Source: Pseudobdellovibrionaceae bacterium (GTDB lineage Bacteria; Bdellovibrionota; Bdellovibrionia; Bdellovibrionales; Bdellovibrionaceae). Taken from it: DNA of 64,000 nt. Both the position numbers and the translations under genes were made by a program. This document shows positions 60,546 to 64,000 of the stretch, one piece after another; the stretch's first letter is position 1, and each line of letters opens with the position of its first letter. Below the pieces are notes generated by a model, which worked only from the letters and a program-made list of their open reading frames with translations, ran no database searches and was not told the origin of the DNA. Where the stretch lies: the NCBI GenBank assembly GCA_021731025.1, contig JAKFYD010000056.1, positions 17,471 through 81,470 on the forward strand. The letters run 5' to 3'.

Positions 60546-61775
60546 TTATCGGGCTCGAAGGTTTTTTGGGGCCTTGGGAGAAAAGAGGGGTGGAGTAGTG
60601 ACGGCATCAGTTAACAGAGCGCCAATATCTTTTCCATCATTGGCGGCATTTTTACCCGGAGAACCTGGCGCTAACTGATAGCCTTGATAAGTTGTGGGAG
60701 CACTACCTCCAACAAATGTAGGTGAACCAAGGACAGAGTTTGTTCCGGTTGGATTAGAGCTACTTTGAGAGTCCTTAAGGTTATAGCGCATGATGCAGTC
60801 AGAACCACAGCCTGGTTGATCGCCTCCGGCATTAAAGTCACTATTTACAAGAAGGTTATTTTCAATGATCCATCCTGAATTTGGACTGTTCCCGGCTTTA
60901 CTTCCATAGGCTGCAATTGTGTTACGAAAGCTGTTATGAGCTAATCGCATTCCTCGAACGGCACCCAATTGAAGGTTTTGAACATTGTCTCCCGGCGGTC
61001 CGAACACATTGTTCGTAATAGTTTCTGACGAGCCACCATCGTAAAAACCAACATGGATGGTATTACCAACGAAATAGTTCCCATCTATAACAGTCGAACT
61101 TTGTCCATAACCTTGAATTGCGTCCACGTGAGCGGTACAACTACCTTGTCGAATTCCTGTAAAAGTATTTCCAGGTCCAACTTTCACTCCATGAGCACCA
61201 ATTTGAATCCCGTCAGAACATCCACCAGGGCCGAAAGTGTTATTTGATACGACAACACCTGACACAGCTATTGGTACTGTCTGCGGATCTCCTCCTCTGG
61301 AAATTTGCAAACGCCCTTCCCAGCCACCAACGGCGTTAAATGCGCCAAATTTATTATTGTCGATCAAAATATTGTTGTTGTTAAGGTTAGCGGTCAAAAT
61401 CACCAGCTGACTTGTGCCGAAATCACTGTTTTGAATGGTAATATTTTTTGTGGCTGCTTTCGAAATGAACCCGCCACCACTAAATCTAATTCCATCAAAG
61501 GTAACACCATTTGCGCCATTTTGAATTTGTAGTCCCATGGTGGCGCCTAAAGCGGTCACCGAATGAACAATCACGCGAGGATTTTTAGTAAACGTCCCAA
61601 GTGAGACAGTTCCATAACTTCCAGAATTTAAACAAATTGTAGTTCCTGCTGGCGCAGCAGCAACTGAAGAGGCGACATTAGCACCGGGACTCAGTGTTTG
61701 GTCACAAGCTGCATAAGCTAACTCTGAGGTCATGAAAAAGGAAAGGACTAAAAAGTAACTATTCGTTTTATTCAA
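60546..61775 (-). CDS. Secreted right-handed beta-helix protein
   Basis: A 409-residue exported protein (signal 'YFLVLSFFMTSELAYA') with many short strands ending in Asn: 'VTFDGIRFSGGGFISKAATK', 'NILIDNNKFGAFN', 'VVVSNNTFGPGGC', 'GNYFVGNTIHVGF'. This is the parallel beta-helix (pectate lyase superfamily) signature. The catalytic residues of lyases were not recognised. The last 60 residues contain 'GYQLAPGSPGKNAANDG', often seen at beta-helix ends. Probably polysaccharide-binding or -cleaving. Confidence 0.8.
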   Translation of the reverse strand: MNKTNSYFLVLSFFMTSELAYAACDQTLSPGANVASSVAAAPAGTTICLNSGSYGTVSLGTFTKNPRVIVHSVTALGATMGLQIQNGANGVTFDGIRFSGGGFISKAATKNITIQNSDFGTSQLVILTANLNNNNILIDNNKFGAFNAVGGWEGRLQISRGGDPQTVPIAVSGVVVSNNTFGPGGCSDGIQIGAHGVKVGPGNTFTGIRQGSCTAHVDAIQGYGQSSTVIDGNYFVGNTIHVGFYDGGSSETITNNVFGPPGDNVQNLQLGAVRGMRLAHNSFRNTIAAYGSKAGNSPNSGWIIENNLLVNSDFNAGGDQPGCGSDCIMRYNLKDSQSSSNPTGTNSVLGSPTFVGGSAPTTYQGYQLAPGSPGKNAANDGKDIGALLTDAVTTPPLFSPKAPKNLRAR

Positions 61776-61972
61776 TCTAAACCTCAGTGAAGTTAACTTC
61801 TAAGTTAAGTTTAACAGCAATTTAAATATAAAAGAATTTCATCTTTTCGGATTGCTTCAAGATATATCTAGAATTGATCGGGATGTCCCAATCTGGGATA
61901 AAATGAAAACATAAAATTGTTTATTCCATAAGAATTTCTATATTTAAGTTACGATTTGGTGATTAGAGAAGA

Positions 61973-61992
61973 GCGTCGCCTGGTAGCGACGC
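61973..61992 (-). terminator. Hairpin downstream of a decayed minus-strand ORF
   Basis: GCGTCGC and GCGACGC pair perfectly around CTGGTA. On the minus strand it follows the stop at 62013 and leads into TCTTCTC. Weak tail. Confidence 0.5.
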
Positions 61993-62012
61993 CCTGAAAA
62001 GTTTATGGTGCC

Positions 62013-62108
62013 TCAATTCGGAGTAAAGACGATATCACGGAAGTAGTTGGAATTATTCCATGAGCCTGTCATAATCTTGATGCAAAGCCCTACTTTCTCG
62101 AAATTCAT
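62013..62108 (-). pseudogene. Fragment of a secreted-type protein (31 aa readable)
   Basis: The minus frame reads from ATG 62108 to TGA 62013; the same frame continues upstream without start to about 62144, then meets a stop. The sequence 'GLCIKIMTGSWNNSNYFRDI' is a C-terminal strand pattern (N-x-x-Y-F-x-D-I) of beta-sandwich proteins. A hairpin follows the stop. It looks like the 3' remnant of a lost gene. Nothing else in 61776-62263 was recognised. Confidence 0.4.
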
Positions 62109-62263
62109 GATGGACCTAAGGTAATTAAAACCAAAGCTTGTTTTTCAAAGAAAGACAACTCGTTCATCGACGAAAATCTCTTTCTCCTAATGATTAATGA
62201 TGTCCAATAACCCTGGTTTTTAACCTAAGTCTAAATTCCAATCGCATAACAAAAGAATCCAGA

Positions 62264-62342
62264 GAAAAAACCTTTGGATTTGGCGCGGGCTTGCTCCGCA
62301 AGCACGTGCCAAACCGCATGTCCGAAGGATTTTGAGGGGTTT
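62264..62342. other. Palindromic stretch upstream of the recombinase locus
   Basis: Nested inverted repeats: TTTGGC...GCCAAA outside GCTTGC-TCC-GCAAGC (62279-62313, one mismatch and one G-U in a 16-bp stem), with CCTTTGGA/TCCGAAGG outside that. Directly after, 62345-62358 is a perfect 14-bp palindrome, TCTGGTGCACCAGA. Such DNA can be a crossover or binding site for a serine recombinase, or the end of a mobile element. Unproven. Confidence 0.45.
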
Positions 62343-62399
62343 ATTCTGGTGCACCAGAGTGCGTGTAACACTGTATTTTGTCCTCCAGAGCAAATCCAA

Positions 62400-62792
62400 G
62401 TGATTACGTATATTAAGCATATTTCCTTGCTTAAAATTAAGAGTTTCCTCCAGAAGAAATACCTCGATGAGAGGCTCACAATTAACCAAATTGCCGTTCT
62501 TACAATGTCCTCCAGATCAACGGTCATAAGGCATTTGCGGAAAGCTGAAATCCCAATCCGTAATGAAGAGCATCGCTTAGGACGACTAGCCTACGGTGAA
62601 AGAAAAGTGAACGGTCATATCGTCACTCATCAAAAGGAAATGGAACTGATGAGTAAAATCAAAGGCCTTAAAAATCAGGGGCTAAGTAACCAAAACATTG
62701 CGGATCTGCTTCAAGGTTTAAATTTACCGACAAAGCGAGGAGGCCAGTGGTCAAGAAGAGCAATCCATTCAATTCTAAAAAGTATGGAATAA
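62400..62792 (+). CDS. HTH/recombinase-domain protein, partner of the serine recombinase
   Basis: The frame is open from 62274, but its first ~40 codons cross the palindromic region and look non-coding, so GTG 62400 or TTG 62427 is a likely start. The product has an HTH ('KKYLDERLTINQIAVLTMSS', 'RSTVIRHLRKAEIPIR') and ends 'LKNQGLSNQNIADLLQGLNL', 'PTKRGGQWSRRAI', the wHTH signature of the serine-recombinase 'recombinase' domain. It lacks a catalytic domain. The resolvase gene lies 73 bases on. Together they look like one split recombinase. Confidence 0.65.
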   Translation: MITYIKHISLLKIKSFLQKKYLDERLTINQIAVLTMSSRSTVIRHLRKAEIPIRNEEHRLGRLAYGERKVNGHIVTHQKEMELMSKIKGLKNQGLSNQNIADLLQGLNLPTKRGGQWSRRAIHSILKSME

Positions 62793-62865
62793 ATTTTTTT
62801 AGTAAACGCATAGTTTAAAGCTCAATTTCAAAAAGACACTCAACAAATAATTTAGGAGTGTTTTC

Positions 62866-63657
62866 ATGCAAAAACGTAAAGTTTGCCTTTATTGCCGTGT
62901 TTCGACTGACCTTCAACAGGGAGGCCTTGAATCCCAAATACGTGCTCTTAAAGATTGGTGTGTTCGTAATCAAATTGAAGAGTATGAGCTTTTCACGGAC
63001 GAGGGTATCTCTGGAGCAAAAGAAAGTCGACCAGCTCTGAACAGATTAATGACTATGGTTGAAAATAGGGAAGTGGAGCAAGTGATTGTGTTTTCTTTTT
63101 CCCGTTTTGCAAGATCGACAAGTCATTTACTTAAAGGCTTAAAAACTTTTAAGGAATGTGATACTCGTTTTATAAGTATTACGGAATCCATTGATACAAA
63201 TTCTCCTTTGGGCGTTGCACTTTACACCATTTTGGGCGCCTTAGCTCAACTAGAACGTGAAATGATAGTCGAGCGTGTTCGTGCAGGAATGAAAAATGCT
63301 AAGGCAAAAGGCGTACGAATCGGAAGAGTCCGGAAACGAAATTCAATGCTTATTGAAAATCTCCTCGAGGCCGGTCTCTCTTTCAGGGAGATTGCGAAAA
63401 TTTCTAAATGTAGTCATGGGAGCGTAAGCGCCCAGAAAAAAGAATGGCTGAAAAAGAAATCGGATGCTGAAAGCGAAAAGCTTAAGAAAATAACAAATGA
63501 AATGAAGGAAAGTGGAATTGAAAAAACGGTTGAGCAAATGAAGACCATGAATTTATCAACGGAAACGGTGGCAAGGGTTCAAGAAAAGCTTGAATCGGAA
63601 GCTCGTGAAAATGTCAGACAAATTCAGGGAGGCATTGTTTACGAAACTTATGATTGA
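62866..63657 (+). CDS. Serine recombinase (resolvase/invertase family)
   Basis: The catalytic domain begins 'KVCLYCRVSTDLQQGGLESQ' with nucleophile Ser in RVST, and has 'FSFSRFARSTSHL' and 'GALAQLEREMIVERVRAGM' with the active-site Arg residues and E-R-x-x-x-x-E-R. Then a short HTH ('AGLSFREIAKISKCSHGSVS') and a helical tail ('MKESGIEKTVEQMKTMNLST'). 263 residues: longer than Tn3-type resolvase, shorter than large serine integrases. ATG follows AGGAG. A rho-independent terminator follows at 63675. Confidence 0.93.
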   Translation: MQKRKVCLYCRVSTDLQQGGLESQIRALKDWCVRNQIEEYELFTDEGISGAKESRPALNRLMTMVENREVEQVIVFSFSRFARSTSHLLKGLKTFKECDTRFISITESIDTNSPLGVALYTILGALAQLEREMIVERVRAGMKNAKAKGVRIGRVRKRNSMLIENLLEAGLSFREIAKISKCSHGSVSAQKKEWLKKKSDAESEKLKKITNEMKESGIEKTVEQMKTMNLSTETVARVQEKLESEARENVRQIQGGIVYETYD

Positions 63658-63674
63658 TTTATTTTCGTTTTTAC

Positions 63675-63704
63675 GCGGCTCCAGAAATGGAGCCGCATTT
63701 TTTT
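63675..63704 (+). terminator. Rho-independent terminator of the recombinase gene
   Basis: GCGGCTCCA and TGGAGCCGC pair perfectly around a GAAA tetraloop, followed by a run of seven T. Ends the recombinase operon. Confidence 0.92.
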
Positions 63705-63824
63705 GGTTTTCACTGAACAAAAAGCTCATGTATTTGACCAAGCAACCAAAAAATATTTTCCTTGCTTCCCTGGGGTGGAGATTTTGGACCTTGAAATTTA
63801 TGGAGCTTGATTTTTAAATTATTT

Positions 63825-63858
63825 GCTGCTTCTCACAAGTTTACTTTTGAGAAGCAGC
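63825..63858. terminator. Hairpin between the recombinase and a minus-strand gene
   Basis: GCTGCTTCTCA and TGAGAAGCAGC pair perfectly over 11 bp around a 12-base loop. It lies after the stop of the minus-strand gene at 63910, with an AT-rich flank, so it probably terminates that gene. No gene is seen in 63705-63824. Confidence 0.6.
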
Positions 63859-63909
63859 TCAGCTTCAGGATGAAGGGTTTTTGGAAAGAAAAATTTTCTC
63901 TAGAAATCA

Positions 63910-64000
63910 TTAGCGTAAGGCACCTGTCTTCGTTGACTGACGTGCAGGTTTTGGTTTCAAATTTTCTTCAAGCTCTTCTTTAGTATCGGCGTAGCCAAGC
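63910..64000 (-). CDS. C-terminal end of a minus-strand gene, cut by the right edge
   Basis: The minus frame is open from base 64000 to TAA at 63910. The visible 30 residues run 'LGYADTKEELEENLKPKPAR' and then to a Thr/Lys-rich end, a soluble, charged tail. A hairpin follows at 63825. The protein begins outside the window, so its family cannot be named. Confidence 0.5.
   Translation of the reverse strand, partial: LGYADTKEELEENLKPKPARQSTKTGALR

Noticed and set aside
1..64000. CRISPR arrays and rRNA/tRNA genes
   Set aside because: No regularly spaced direct repeats, no rRNA-like conserved stretches and no tRNA TPsiC-like segments with matching acceptor stems were found by reading.

Overview
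The window looks like chromosomal DNA of a flagellated, Gram-negative bacterium of the Bdellovibrio group (Bdellovibrionota). This is inferred from several facts together: three short flagellin genes with sigma-28 (FliA) type promoters, a Pal lipoprotein and many lipoproteins or signal-peptide proteins, a paired DUF1592/DUF1552 locus, moderate G+C content, and dense four-base gene overlaps. No rRNA, tRNA or CRISPR array was found.

Layout. 1-5.7 kb: a degenerate aldehyde-dehydrogenase-like gene cut by the left edge, then a minus-strand block (zinc ribbon, DCC-family thiol protein, D-Ala-D-Ala ligase, ElbB, lipoprotein, GNAT). 5.9-10.4 kb: ferredoxin, endonuclease III, a DoxX-like membrane protein and the thiamine ABC transporter thiBPQ. 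10.4-18.5 kb: three flagellin genes, each behind a candidate FliA promoter and a long, sometimes structured leader, interleaved with minus-strand genes for small secreted proteins and followed by a FlaG-like gene and a lipoprotein. 18.7-21.2 kb: an HNH endonuclease, a secreted protein and an AraC-type regulator. 21.4-31.1 kb: fliD, fliS, a putative FliT/FlgN-like chaperone, then a tightly coupled set (TPR protein, methyltransferase-like protein, two GT9 glycosyltransferases flanking a 57-residue protein, an uncharacterised protein) and a histidine kinase/response regulator pair. This set is a candidate flagellin or flagellar-surface modification system. 31.1-35.5 kb: rsmD, coaD, an aminotransferase and a frameshifted prolyl oligopeptidase. 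35.5-46.7 kb: mostly minus-strand envelope proteins, including a VWA lipoprotein, a HExxH/DUF4105 protein whose C-terminal module recurs in its neighbour, a polytopic membrane protein, and a metallopeptidase/propeller/barrel protein next to a 122-bp element with perfect 21-bp inverted ends. 46.8-50.6 kb: pal, a small lipoprotein, a CpoB-like lipoprotein, tsaD, rsmA, smpB. 50.6-64 kb: a second HNH paralogue, envelope and signalling proteins, a second VWA lipoprotein, the DUF1552/DUF1592 pair, secreted proteins, and at the right edge a serine recombinase with a small DNA-binding partner behind a highly palindromic stretch.

How it fits together: most of the window is flagellar assembly and envelope biogenesis with scattered housekeeping genes. 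The accessory signals are the flagellar modification cluster, the AT-rich secreted-protein cassette between flagellin genes, the dispersed HNH family, the recombinase locus, and several decayed genes.
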